Shown here piece after piece: positions 16,242 to 27,945 of a stretch of DNA of 64,000 nucleotides (position 1 is its first letter; each line of letters starts with the position of its first letter). The stretch spans positions 18,883-82,882 of the forward strand of contig CAITDI010000121.1 of the NCBI GenBank assembly GCA_903891095.1, in the 5' to 3' direction. The DNA comes from an uncultured bacterium. GTDB lineage: Bacteria; Planctomycetota; Phycisphaerae; Phycisphaerales; SM1A02. A model generated the notes under the pieces. It was not told the DNA's origin, ran no database searches, and was given only the letters and a program-made list of their open reading frames with translations. Both the position numbers and the translations under genes were made by a program.

Positions 16242-19200
16242 TCACTTGTCCGCTTCGGGCAGGCCCATGCCGCTGCGGTTCGGGTACTTCGGCTTCGGCG
16301 TCGGCTTGTAGCCGTTGGTCTCGATCTGCTTGAGCAGGACCTCGACCGCCTTCACGATCTGCGGGTCGGCGCCGTCCTTCATCAGGCCCGGGTCATCGAG
16401 CACCTCGATGGTCGGGTCGATGCCGTGGCCCTCGACGCCCCACGTGCCGTCGGCCTCGTAGAAGCCAAAGCAGGGGACGCTGATCGTGCCGCCGTCCATG
16501 AGGCCAGGGTTGCCGGCGATGCCGACGAGTCCGCCCCAGGTGCGCGTTCCGATCACGTCGCCAAGCTTGTTGTGCTTGAAGAGCCACGGGAACATGTCGC
16601 CGCCCGAACCCGCGAGGCCGTTGATCAGCATCGCCATCGGGCCACGGTGACCATCCGGCGGCCACGCCTGGTCGCGCGCGTCGCGGCGAGCCCAGAAGTT
16701 GGTCACAGGACGGTTGAGCAGCTCGATGAAGCGCGTCGGAATCTGTCCGCCGCCGTTCCAGCGGTCGTCGATCATGAGCGCGGGCTTGGTGCGCTGGCCG
16801 TAGAACTGGCGCACGAGTTCCGTCTGCCCGTCCACGCCCGTGTTCGGCACGTAGATGTAGCCGATCTTGCCGCCCGAGAGTTCCTCGACGAGCTTGCGCT
16901 TCGACTCGACCCACGCGCGGTAGTGGAGGTTGTCCTCGCTCGCGATCGGCGTGACGACGATGTCCTTCGCGTCCTTGTCCATCACGGGCTTCTTGGAGAC
17001 CGTGAGCACCGTCGCCTTGCCCGCGAGGCCGACGAACGGCGCCCACGGATCCTTCGACGTGTCGACCGCGTTGCCGTTGACCGCGAGGAGGTAGTCGCCC
17101 TCGCCCACGCCGAGACCCTGCGCCGCGAGCGGGCTGCGCGCCTCGTTGTCAAAGGTCGCGCCGGTCGGGAACTTCGCGAGCTTCCACGCCTTCGCGGGCG
17201 TGCCGTCGTCGTTCATCGCCGCGGCGAAGTCGACGCCGAGCATGCCGACCGAGCGGCTCGGAACGCTTTCCGTGTCGCCCTGGCCCTGCAGGTACGCGTG
17301 GCCGACGTTGAGCTCGGAGATCATCTCGCTGATGAGGAAGTTGAGGTCCTCGCGCGTGACGACCGCGGGGAGCATCGCCTCGTACTTGGTGCGGATGCCG
17401 TTCCAGTCGACGCCGTGCATGCCCGGGTCGTAGAAGTAGTCGCGCATGATGCGCCACGCGTCGACGAGGATCTGCTGACGCTCGTGGCGCGGGTGCACGT
17501 CGACGAGCATCGGGCTCGTGACGATCGGCTTCGGCGTTGCGCCGGGGCTGGCCGGAGCGATCGACGCGCCGCCACCACGCATGCCGCCGCCGCCGAGAAG
17601 CAGCTTGCGGCCATCGGCGGAAATCTGGAAGCGCGAGCCGGGAGCGCCGGCCGCTTCCGACGGCGACTTCGACGACAGGTCCATGATGCGCACCGAGCCA
17701 TCGCGGCCGTAGAGCAGCTGGTTGTTGTCGCTGAAGGCGATCGAACCGAACGAGCCCGCAGGCGCGGGCAGCTGGATCGCGCGCGCCTCGAAGCCGTCGA
17801 GGTCGATGACGAACTCCTTCTTCGCGGGACGTGCGTCGGCAGGCTTGCCGTCGCCCTTCGCATCAGCAGCCTTCGCCTCGCCGTCCTGCTTCGCGGCGTT
17901 CGCGCGCGTCGCGCTGATCTCGATCTTCATGCTGCTGCCGTCCGGTCCGCTCGCGGTGGCGGTGCCGTGCATCGCATCGCCCTCAACGATCGCCTCGACG
18001 TCGTAATGGGCCTGGCCCATCGCGCCGCCGAGCTTGAGGGTCTTGGTGTCGGCCGCCCAGGTTCCCGCGAGATCGATCGTGCCTTCCTTGGTCACCGACT
18101 TCGCGGTGACCGCGTTGCCTTCGCCCATCGTGACTTCGAGCGTGAACTCGACGTTCTCGTGGCCCGGACCGTTGGCGGTTCCCTTCCACGTGCCTGCGGG
18201 AGTCGCAGCAGCAGCGGGGGCGTCGGACTTCTTCTCGTCCTGCACGGTGATCGAGCTTGTGTTCTCGAGGTTCATGTCACCGCGACGACGACCACGACCG
18301 CCGGGATTGCCGCCGCCGGCCGGAGGGCCGCCGGGACCACCAGCGCCACCAGCGCCGGGACCACCGCCGCCCGGACCACCGCCGCCAGCGGGGCGACCAT
18401 CGTCCTTCTGGCCTTCCTCATCGCTCGTCGGGAGCCACGGGAGCTTGAAGTCCTTCTTGAGCGGCACCGCCATCAGGACCTGCGAGTTGTTGTAGATCCA
18501 AGTCGTGTCGAACTCGCCGTAGGTCGGCGAGAAGTTGCGCTGGCTGGTGAACACGAGCCACTCGCCCTTGCGGTCGAAGGTCGGATCGCCGTCGCCGTAG
18601 AAGCCGCTGGTGACCTGCGTCGTCGCCTTCGCGGGATCGGTGGCCTTGGTGTCGTGGATGTAGATCGCCTCGAGCTGCGTCTGGTCGCATGAGCGCGACC
18701 AGGTGATGTAGCGCGAGTCGTGCGAGAACGACACGCCCATGCCCTGCGGCGCCTCGGGGTTCTGGTCGAGGTGCGTGCGCGAGCCGTCCTCGAGCTTGAT
18801 CAGGTCGAGGTTGCCGGCCTTGTCCTGCAGGGCGAGCGTCTTCGAATCAGGCGACCACGAGATCGAGGTGTAGAACGCGTGCGAGTCCTTGGTGACCTGC
18901 TTGATGTCGCCCTTGCCGTCGCTGCCCTTGCCGTCGGCAGCCATGGTGTAGAGTTCGTACTCGCCCGTCGCGTCGCTGAAGTACGCGAGGGTCTTGCCAT
19001 CCGGGCTCCACGCGACCGAGCGCTCGAACGAGGTGTCCGAGTTGGTCAGGTTGCGCGGGGTGCCGTTCTCGGCGGGCGCGGACCAGATGTCTCCGCGCGC
19101 GACCACCGCGACGCGCTTGCCGCTCGGCGAGATCGACGCGCCCTGGATGTTCTCCGCAGCGTCGACGGTCGCGACGCGCAGCGTCTCGCGGTCGCCGGGA

Positions 19201-20129
19201 ACGCGGATGTCGACCGCGAACGCGAGGCCCTTGCCGAGCTCCACGCGGTAGATGCGGTCGCCGTGCTGGAGGACCATCTCGCCATCGGTGCCGTCATCGG
19301 GGCCGATCGCGGGCCACTTCACGTCGTGGGTCTTGAAGTGCGTGACCTGCTTGGTCTCGCCCGACTTGGTGTCGTAGCTCCACACGTTGAGCGTGTTCGC
19401 CTCGTCGGCGCCGCGGTCGGACAGGTAGAAGACCTTGCTGCCGTGCCACATCGGGAGCGTGTCGGTGCCTTCCCAGTCGGTGATGCGCTTCGACTCGCCC
19501 GTCTTGACGTTGAACAGCCACACGTCGGTGGCCATGCCGCCGCGGTAGCGCTTCCAAGTGCGGGTGTCGGTCGAGTGCGGGGTGTACGCGAGCCACTCGC
19601 CGGTCTTGTCGAGCGAGCCGTTCGCGCCGTACGGCACGGGGAACTTGGTCGGCAGGCCGCCGGTCGCGGGCATCCAGTAGAGCTTCTGCGCGCGGGCGAG
19701 GCCCTCAAGCGCGGCGGTCGAGTAGATCAGGCCCTGGCCGTCGGGAGTCCAGTCGCACAGACCCTCGGGCGCCGGGTGATGGGTCACGCGCTGCGGGATG
19801 CCGCCCTCGGTCGCGATCGTGTAGATGTCGACGCCCTGGTCGTAGTTCGCGCGGAACGCGATCGTCTGGCCATCGGGCGAGAAGCGCGGCGTGCCCTCGA
19901 ACCCACGCGGGCTCGCGACCGGTCGCGCCTGTCCGCCTTGCTTGGGCACGATCCAGAGGTCGTTCGCGTAGACGAAGACGATCTCGGTCTTGGAGATGTC
20001 GGGGTAGCGGCAGAGGCCGGTGGTCGGGTCGACGCTGTCGGCGGCGACCGGGGTTGTCACGGGGGCGAGCGAGAGAAGCGCAGACGAAAGGATCGACGCG
20101 CACGCACATCCAAGCTGGGCGATAGGCAT
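16242..20129 (-). CDS. Tricorn-like serine protease with beta-propeller, PDZ and S41 peptidase domains
   Basis: 1295 aa from the ATG at 20129, which starts a signal peptide; the open frame to 20387 runs over the sigma-factor gene and is rejected. Residues about 50-560 are a TolB/Tricorn-type propeller with repeated WSPDGKxLAY/FSPDGQTIAF blades. A Gly/Pro-rich linker follows (about 575-615), then an inserted beta-rich domain (about 630-745), the Tricorn core, a PDZ domain (about 995-1050) and the S41 peptidase with the nucleophile Ser1175 in AGSGGDMFPW. Family members degrade peptides; a signal peptide here points to the periplasm rather than the archaeal cytoplasm. It has its own terminator and follows an ECF sigma gene by 91 nt. 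Confidence 0.88.
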   Translation of the reverse strand: MPIAQLGCACASILSSALLSLAPVTTPVAADSVDPTTGLCRYPDISKTEIVFVYANDLWIVPKQGGQARPVASPRGFEGTPRFSPDGQTIAFRANYDQGVDIYTIATEGGIPQRVTHHPAPEGLCDWTPDGQGLIYSTAALEGLARAQKLYWMPATGGLPTKFPVPYGANGSLDKTGEWLAYTPHSTDTRTWKRYRGGMATDVWLFNVKTGESKRITDWEGTDTLPMWHGSKVFYLSDRGADEANTLNVWSYDTKSGETKQVTHFKTHDVKWPAIGPDDGTDGEMVLQHGDRIYRVELGKGLAFAVDIRVPGDRETLRVATVDAAENIQGASISPSGKRVAVVARGDIWSAPAENGTPRNLTNSDTSFERSVAWSPDGKTLAYFSDATGEYELYTMAADGKGSDGKGDIKQVTKDSHAFYTSISWSPDSKTLALQDKAGNLDLIKLEDGSRTHLDQNPEAPQGMGVSFSHDSRYITWSRSCDQTQLEAIYIHDTKATDPAKATTQVTSGFYGDGDPTFDRKGEWLVFTSQRNFSPTYGEFDTTWIYNNSQVLMAVPLKKDFKLPWLPTSDEEGQKDDGRPAGGGGPGGGGPGAGGAGGPGGPPAGGGNPGGRGRRRGDMNLENTSSITVQDEKKSDAPAAAATPAGTWKGTANGPGHENVEFTLEVTMGEGNAVTAKSVTKEGTIDLAGTWAADTKTLKLGGAMGQAHYDVEAIVEGDAMHGTATASGPDGSSMKIEISATRANAAKQDGEAKAADAKGDGKPADARPAKKEFVIDLDGFEARAIQLPAPAGSFGSIAFSDNNQLLYGRDGSVRIMDLSSKSPSEAAGAPGSRFQISADGRKLLLGGGGMRGGGASIAPASPGATPKPIVTSPMLVDVHPRHERQQILVDAWRIMRDYFYDPGMHGVDWNGIRTKYEAMLPAVVTREDLNFLISEMISELNVGHAYLQGQGDTESVPSRSVGMLGVDFAAAMNDDGTPAKAWKLAKFPTGATFDNEARSPLAAQGLGVGEGDYLLAVNGNAVDTSKDPWAPFVGLAGKATVLTVSKKPVMDKDAKDIVVTPIASEDNLHYRAWVESKRKLVEELSGGKIGYIYVPNTGVDGQTELVRQFYGQRTKPALMIDDRWNGGGQIPTRFIELLNRPVTNFWARRDARDQAWPPDGHRGPMAMLINGLAGSGGDMFPWLFKHNKLGDVIGTRTWGGLVGIAGNPGLMDGGTISVPCFGFYEADGTWGVEGHGIDPTIEVLDDPGLMKDGADPQIVKAVEVLLKQIETNGYKPTPKPKYPNRSGMGLPEADK

Positions 20130-20220
20130 AGGCGGGGATGTTAGGAAATCGTCCTCGCGCCGTTGCGGCCCGAGCCGCGTGCGCGTTGTCTTTTTTCCAA
20201 GATCGACAACGGCAGGCCGA

Positions 20221-20880
20221 TCAGGTCGCGTCGTCGGCGCCGGAGCTGGGCCCCGTGTCGCCGTCGGGCGCACCGCCGCGCTCGCGCCTCGACCGTGGCG
20301 CGTCCGACTCCTGCAGCGTGCGGTCGAGTTCCTCCTGAGACAGCACGCCTTGATCCGCGAGGATCCGCCGGATCTTGATGAGCCCACGCCGCGCGTGCGT
20401 CTTGACGGTGCCGAGCGGCATGCCCGTCGCCGTCGCGATCTGCTCGTGCGAGTAGCCCTGGTGGATCGCCAGCGTCAGGACCTGCTGCTGCTCGGGGCGC
20501 AGCTGGTCGAAGGCAAGTTGCGCAATCGCGCGCTGCTCGGTGAGGTCGGTCTCGTCGGCGCGCTCGCGCACGTCCTCGACGGTCTCGGGAATCTGCGGGA
20601 CCTCGGGCCTGCGCATCTTGCGTCGGCCGCGGTCGATCAGCCTGCGCCGCGCGATCATCGCCACGAACGTGGTCTCGCTCGCGATCGATGGATCGAACCG
20701 GGCCGCGCTCTTCCAGAGGTCTATGAAGATCTCCTGGACCGCGTCTTCGGCATCGGCAGGGCTCGAGCAGAGGCGCCGCGCCAGGCTCCACACGAGTCCA
20801 TTGAACCGCGCGATGCACTCAGCGGGAGCGGAGGCATCGCCAGCGGCGACACGCGCGAGGATGGACGGCTCGTCTTGCAC
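20221..20880 (-). CDS. ECF-type RNA polymerase sigma factor
   Basis: 219 aa from a GTG at 20880 (VQDEPSILARVAAGD is a typical beginning); a longer frame to 20976 has no family match and runs into a tandem repeat. Region 2 contains AEDAVQEIFIDLWKSAARFD and region 4 contains LAIHQGYSHEQIATATGMP followed by GTVKTHARRGL. The C-terminus adds about 35 charged residues. Regulates a stress or surface-related gene set in the cytoplasm; no anti-sigma gene is adjacent. It lies upstream of the Tricorn-like gene in the same direction and could share its transcript. Confidence 0.88.
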   Translation of the reverse strand: MQDEPSILARVAAGDASAPAECIARFNGLVWSLARRLCSSPADAEDAVQEIFIDLWKSAARFDPSIASETTFVAMIARRRLIDRGRRKMRRPEVPQIPETVEDVRERADETDLTEQRAIAQLAFDQLRPEQQQVLTLAIHQGYSHEQIATATGMPLGTVKTHARRGLIKIRRILADQGVLSQEELDRTLQESDAPRSRRERGGAPDGDTGPSSGADDAT

Positions 20881-20939
20881 GCAGAGGACCGAAAGTCCCC
20901 GCGAGTGTAGCGGAAACGTTCCGATGCCCACGCGGCGAG

Positions 20940-20990
20940 TCCACGCACGTGGGTCCACGCACGCGGGTCTACGCACGCGGGTCTACGCAA
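20940..20990. repeat. 14-bp tandem repeat, about 3.6 copies
   Basis: Unit TCCACGCACGTGGG / TCCACGCACGCGGG / TCTACGCACGCGGG / TCTACGCAA. It begins 14 nt after the stop codon of the upstream lipoprotein gene (minus strand) and lies just before the sigma gene. Confidence 0.85.
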
Positions 20991-21004
20991 TCTGGGGCAG
21001 GCCC

Positions 21005-21634
21005 TTAGCTCGGCCGCTCGGTCGTGAGGCTCGAGGCGATCTCCTTGAGCGTGAGCGACACACGGTCCGCGGAGAGCGCGATCTCGCTGATGGCCTTGTC
21101 CAGCGTCTCGCGCACGGCGGCGGCGGGGCCGATGTTCTGCTCATTCAGGCTCGCCGAGAAGAACGCGCGCAGGTCGGCGAGCTCGTGCGAGTACTCGTCG
21201 GTGGCTTTGTAAAGACGGTCGAGCTCGAGCTTCATGTCGGCGAGCTGGCGCTCGACGGACTCCTTGCGGATGAGCATCGCCGCGCGGAGGTCGGGGTTCT
21301 TGATCGTGTCGCGCGTCTGCGCGTAGGCCTCGAGGTACGAGGCGGCGGACTTCTCGACGCCCTCGATGGCGCGCTTCACGCCGTCGATCGACGAGGTGTA
21401 CTTCTCGATCGAGCTGCCGAAGCCCTTGTAGAGCGTCTTGAGGTCGCCGCCTTGCGCGAGCATCGCGTCGTACGCGGCCTTGGCGTCGAGCGTGGCCTGG
21501 CGCAGCGTGTCGAGGCTCTCGGTCGAGCGGGTCATCGAGGCCGCAGCCGAGTTGGCCTTGGTAAACGCAGCCGTGTTGCAGGCGGCAGGAGCAATCACGA
21601 GAAACGCCGTGACGATGAGAGCGAAGGTGCGCAT
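21005..21634 (-). CDS. Predicted helical lipoprotein (DUF2959-like)
   Basis: 209 aa from the ATG at 21634. Signal sequence with lipobox (APAAC) predicts lipidation near residue 19. The rest is almost wholly alpha-helical and probably coiled coil, with segments such as ESVERQLADMKLELDRLYKA and ETLDKAISEIALSADRVSL. Length and layout fit the DUF2959 group of lipoproteins, which has no assigned function; this match is by general resemblance only. The frame upstream overlaps tRNA-Ser and is not used. Confidence 0.6.
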   Translation of the reverse strand: MRTFALIVTAFLVIAPAACNTAAFTKANSAAASMTRSTESLDTLRQATLDAKAAYDAMLAQGGDLKTLYKGFGSSIEKYTSSIDGVKRAIEGVEKSAASYLEAYAQTRDTIKNPDLRAAMLIRKESVERQLADMKLELDRLYKATDEYSHELADLRAFFSASLNEQNIGPAAAVRETLDKAISEIALSADRVSLTLKEIASSLTTERPS

Positions 21635-21722
21635 GGGCGCGGAGCGTAAGCGTTCACGCGCCGCCGCGCGAGGTCGGCGGCGGCGTGCGTCGCGGGATCG
21701 CCCCATCGTGCCTAGCACCAGA

Positions 21723-21832
21723 GGAAGCAGCCGCAGCTGCGACCGCTCAAACCCCGAAGCAGCCGCAGCTGCCGGGCCACCCCAGCATGATTCGCACCAA
21801 AGGAAGCAGCCGCAGCTGCGACCGCTCAAACC
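21723..21832. repeat. Repeat family downstream of tRNA-Ser
   Basis: Two 31-bp copies (21723-21753 and 21802-21832) begin GGAAGCAGCCGCAGCTGCGA and continue CCGCTCAAACC; a shorter copy of the first half lies at 21756-21772. Each holds the palindrome CGCAGCTGCG. The region 21635-21838 has no gene. Confidence 0.85.
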
Positions 21833-21838
21833 ACGAAA

Positions 21839-21925
21839 CGGTGGGGGAGGGATTCGAACCCTCGAGACCCTGACGGGTCTGCCGGTTTTCAAGACCGGTA
21901 CCTTCAACCGCTCGGCCACCCCACC
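21839..21925 (-). tRNA. tRNA-Ser(UGA)
   Basis: 87 nt with acceptor GGTGGGG / CCCCACC and discriminator G; D-region TGGCCGAGCGGTTGAAGG; anticodon loop CTTGAAA (UGA) between CCGGT and ACCGG; long variable arm CAGACCCGTCAGGGTCTC; T-arm GAGGGTTCGAATCCCTC. CCA is not encoded. Confidence 0.96.
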
Positions 21926-21960
21926 TGCGGGGCGCGGAGTCTAGCGGAACGCGCGACTGC

Positions 21961-24668
<2,708 letters not shown>

Positions 24669-24672
<4 letters not shown>

Positions 24673-26762
24673 GCGCGTGGGGTTCCGTGCGTGGTTGCCA
24701 GCGAGAGCCCTTCGAGCAGGCAGCCGACGCTCCACGCCTGCATCGGGCAGCCGCGCTGCTCATGCGGCGAATCGCCGTCGGCAACCTCGCCGATCGAACC
24801 CATGCCGCCGTCGCGAAGCTGGCCTGAAAGATCCGCAACCATGAGCCGCGCGAGGTGCGCGCCGCGGTCGCGGTCGTGGAGCGTTTCGGCGATCAGCCGC
24901 AAACCCGCGAGAAACGGCCACGCCGTGCCGTTGTGGTACGCGAAGTCGCGCGAGCGCTGGTCGCCCTCGTAGCGGCCGCGGTATCCGGGCGAGTTCGGCG
25001 CGAGCGTGCGCACCGCAAGCGGCGTCGCGAGCTGCGCGGCGATCTTGGCGAGCGCACGCTTGCGCGCGTCGGCGTCGAGCGGCCACGCGGTCGACGCGAG
25101 CGCGAAGAGCTGGTTCGGGCGCACGAGACGCTCGTCGCCCGCAGGACCGTCGAGCACGTCGATCAGGCAGCCGAGTTCCGCGCTCCAGAAGCGCGCGAAC
25201 GACGCGCGCGCCTTGGCCAAGCGCGCCGCGATGTCCGCAGCGGCCGCGTCGTGTCCCGCGAAGCGCCCGGTCGCGAGCGCCTCGCCGATCGCCGCGAGCG
25301 ACGCGATCCACAGCGCGGAAAGCTCGACGGGCTTGCCGATGCGCGGCGTCACCACGGTGTCGCCGATCTTCGCGTCCATCCAAGTGAGCTGCAGGCCGTT
25401 CTCGCCCGCCCGCACGAGGCCGTCGGCTTCGTCGATGCGGATGCCGTGCCGCGTGCCGCGCGCGTAGTTGTCCACGATCGAGAGCAGCGCGGGCAGCGCG
25501 CGCGCGAACCACGCGTCGTCCTGCGACGCGCGCCACGCCTTGGCCGCGGCGATGATCGCCAGCAGCGGCGCATCCGCGCTGTGGAACTCGGGCTCGCTCG
25601 TCTCGTCGGGAAAGCGGTTCGGCAGCAGGCCGTCGGAAAGATGCTCGAGGAACGTGTCGAGCACGAGCTTCGCGTCGTCCGCGCGACCCGTCGCAAGCAG
25701 CAGTCCTGGCAGCGCGATCATCGCGTCGCGGCCCCAGTCCTCGAACCACGGGAATCCCGCGATGATCGAGCGGCCTTCGCTGCCGTCCTTGCGGTGGCGC
25801 TGCACGACAAAGCTGTCGGCCGCGAGGCAGAGCGATTGGAGTTCGGCGGGGCCGCTCGTCAGGTCGGCGCGCGCGAGCAACGCGCGGCGGCGCTCGGACT
25901 CGGCGGCGAGTATGCGCGCGCCGCAGACATCGAGCGTGTCGATATCAGGCGCGAGGCCGATCACGAACGCGCGCGATTCGCCGGGCGCGATGCTCGTGCT
26001 CAGTGTCAGCGCGTGGCACGCGGAGCCGACCGCGTCGTATCCGCGCGCGCGTTCCTCGGCCAGCTGATGGCGTCGCCACCAGTTCGCCGCGGGCGCAAGC
26101 GTGCCGCCTTCGCATGCGGCAAAGAGCGTGACGGCGTCGGGAAGTTTCGCCGTCTTCGGCAGCACGATGCGCGCGCGCGCGCCGTTCGACGCGGAGTCGA
26201 CGGTGGACTGCGGCAGCCAGTTCGCATCGGGATCGAGCTGGTGCTGCCCGCGGTGCTCGACGAATACGCGCGCCGACAGCGAGATCGCCTCGGGCGCGTC
26301 GACGAGCGTCCACACGACGGCGACGGCGCGCTCGTCGCGGAGCATGACGATGCGCTTCTCCAGGCGCGCGGGACCGGCCTCGAAGGTCCACGTCGGCACG
26401 CCGTCCTCGAGCGCAAAGCCCGAGATCGCGCGATGTCCATCGGGGTCGACCGAGCCGTCCGACCATCGCCGCGTGGCGAGCGAGATGCGCTGCTTGCCGA
26501 TCGCGACGTCCTCGTCGATGAACGGCACGAGCATGCGTCGGCCGATCGGCGCGCGCGCCGCGCCGATGAGCAGCCCGTGGTAGCGGCGCGTCGCGAGCAG
26601 CGATGTCGTGCCGAGCGCGTAGTCGCCCCAGCCGGTCGTCGCGAGCCATTCGCGGCGCGTGCCTTCGGTCAGGTCGCTCGCGGCGTGTCGCCCGAGCGAG
26701 ATGCGCTGGCTGAATGCAGCGCCGATGCTCGCGGAGTTGTCGTTGCTTCGATCGTTGGTCAT
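24669..26762 (-). CDS. Glycogen-debranching enzyme, amylo-alpha-1,6-glucosidase
   Basis: 697 aa from the ATG at 26762; a frame to 26870 extends into the ABC gene and is rejected. An N-terminal GDE_N domain contains TGWGDYALGTTSLLATRRYH, and the C-terminal GDE_C (alpha/alpha)6 domain contains FPWFEDWGRDAMIALPGLLL, PNRFPDE and YHNGTAWPFL. It removes alpha-1,6-linked glucose at glycogen branch points. Length is normal for the bacterial type. It overlaps the GH63-like gene by four bases and follows the ABC ATPase gene by 52 nt, making one operon with prfB. Confidence 0.9.
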
Positions 26763-26814
26763 GCGCGTCGCCGGGCCGAGGATCCCGAACGATACTTGAA
26801 CCGTGCGCGATCGC

Positions 26815-27945
26815 TCACCCGATCCGCGATCCTGGCCACGGACCTGCGAAGAGGTGGACATCCGCCTCATGCGCGTGGAAGCGCGCGAACTCGCCGGTCG
26901 GCAATTCCTGCGCCTCGGCGGCGTGGAGGCGAGCGCGCAGGGTGCGGCCGTCGCCGCGCGCTGCGATCACGTCGGTGAACAGCCCCGCGGGTTCGTGCGC
27001 GAGGACCTTTGCCTCGATCGCGATCGACGGCGCCGCGGGCGTGCCGACGCGCAGATGCCACGGGCGAATGCCGAGGAGGAGCGGGGCGCCGCCCGCCGCC
27101 GCCTGCGCGTGCTGCATGAACGCGGCTTTGAACGCGCAGCCCGCAGCGCGTCCGTCGCCCGTGCACTCGATCACATGCATGCCGAGGTCGTCGACGAGCT
27201 GCGCGACCTCGAGGTCGTTCGGCCGCGCGGCGATGTCGCGTGCGGCGCCGTGGGCGCGCACCTTGCCCGCGATCAGGACGAGCAGGTCGTCCGCGATCGC
27301 CAGCGCATCGGTCGGATCGTGCGTGACCACGATCGCCATCGCGCCCGTCGAGCGCTGCAGTTCGCGCACGAGCTGGCGCACGACGAATCGGTTCGCGCGG
27401 TCGAGGTTGGCAAACGGCTCGTCGAGGAGCACAAGTTCAGGCGAGCGGATGAACGCGCGGCCGATCGCCACGCGACGGCGCTCGCCGGCGGAAAGCGTCG
27501 CAGGCTTGCGCGAGACCAAGGCAGCGAGGCCGAGCGAATCCGCAAGCGCGCGGACGCGCGACGCCCGCCGCTCGCGCGGCTCGTTGCGCGGCATCGCGGC
27601 GGAATCGAGGTTCTCCGCGACCGTGAGATGCTCATGCAGCGCCGCGTCGTCGAACGACATGCCGATGCTGCGCTCGGACGGCGCGCGCGTGGTCCACTCG
27701 TCGCCGTTGCAGCGGATCGCGCCCGCCGCGGGCGACTCGAACCCCGCGATCAGCGAAAGCAGCGTGCTCTTGCCAGCGCCCGATGGCCCGACGATCGCGA
27801 GCAAACGCGCGGGCTCCAGCGCGAACGAGACGCTGTCCAGCACGCGAACCGAGCCGCGCGCACCGCGCCGATCAAACGACACACTCTCGACCGCAAGCCC
27901 GCCGCCGCGCATTCCATCGCGATGGAACGCCGCGCGGTCCGGCAT
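26815..27945 (-). CDS. ABC transporter ATP-binding protein, carbohydrate-importer (MalK/UgpC) type
   Basis: 376 aa. Walker A is GPSGAGKST (residues 53-61), signature LSAGERRRVAIGR, Walker B LVLLDEP and switch His in VVTHD. A C-terminal TOBE-like region (about 270-376, with ...LLLGIRPWHLRVG...) is typical of CUT1/sulfate/iron-type importers. The start codon overlaps the prfB stop (TGATG), so it is translationally coupled. No permease or binding-protein gene is near; it must work with components encoded elsewhere. Association with debranching and glucosidase genes supports sugar uptake, by inference. Confidence 0.85.
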   Translation of the reverse strand: MPDRAAFHRDGMRGGGLAVESVSFDRRGARGSVRVLDSVSFALEPARLLAIVGPSGAGKSTLLSLIAGFESPAAGAIRCNGDEWTTRAPSERSIGMSFDDAALHEHLTVAENLDSAAMPRNEPRERRASRVRALADSLGLAALVSRKPATLSAGERRRVAIGRAFIRSPELVLLDEPFANLDRANRFVVRQLVRELQRSTGAMAIVVTHDPTDALAIADDLLVLIAGKVRAHGAARDIAARPNDLEVAQLVDDLGMHVIECTGDGRAAGCAFKAAFMQHAQAAAGGAPLLLGIRPWHLRVGTPAAPSIAIEAKVLAHEPAGLFTDVIAARGDGRTLRARLHAAEAQELPTGEFARFHAHEADVHLFAGPWPGSRIG

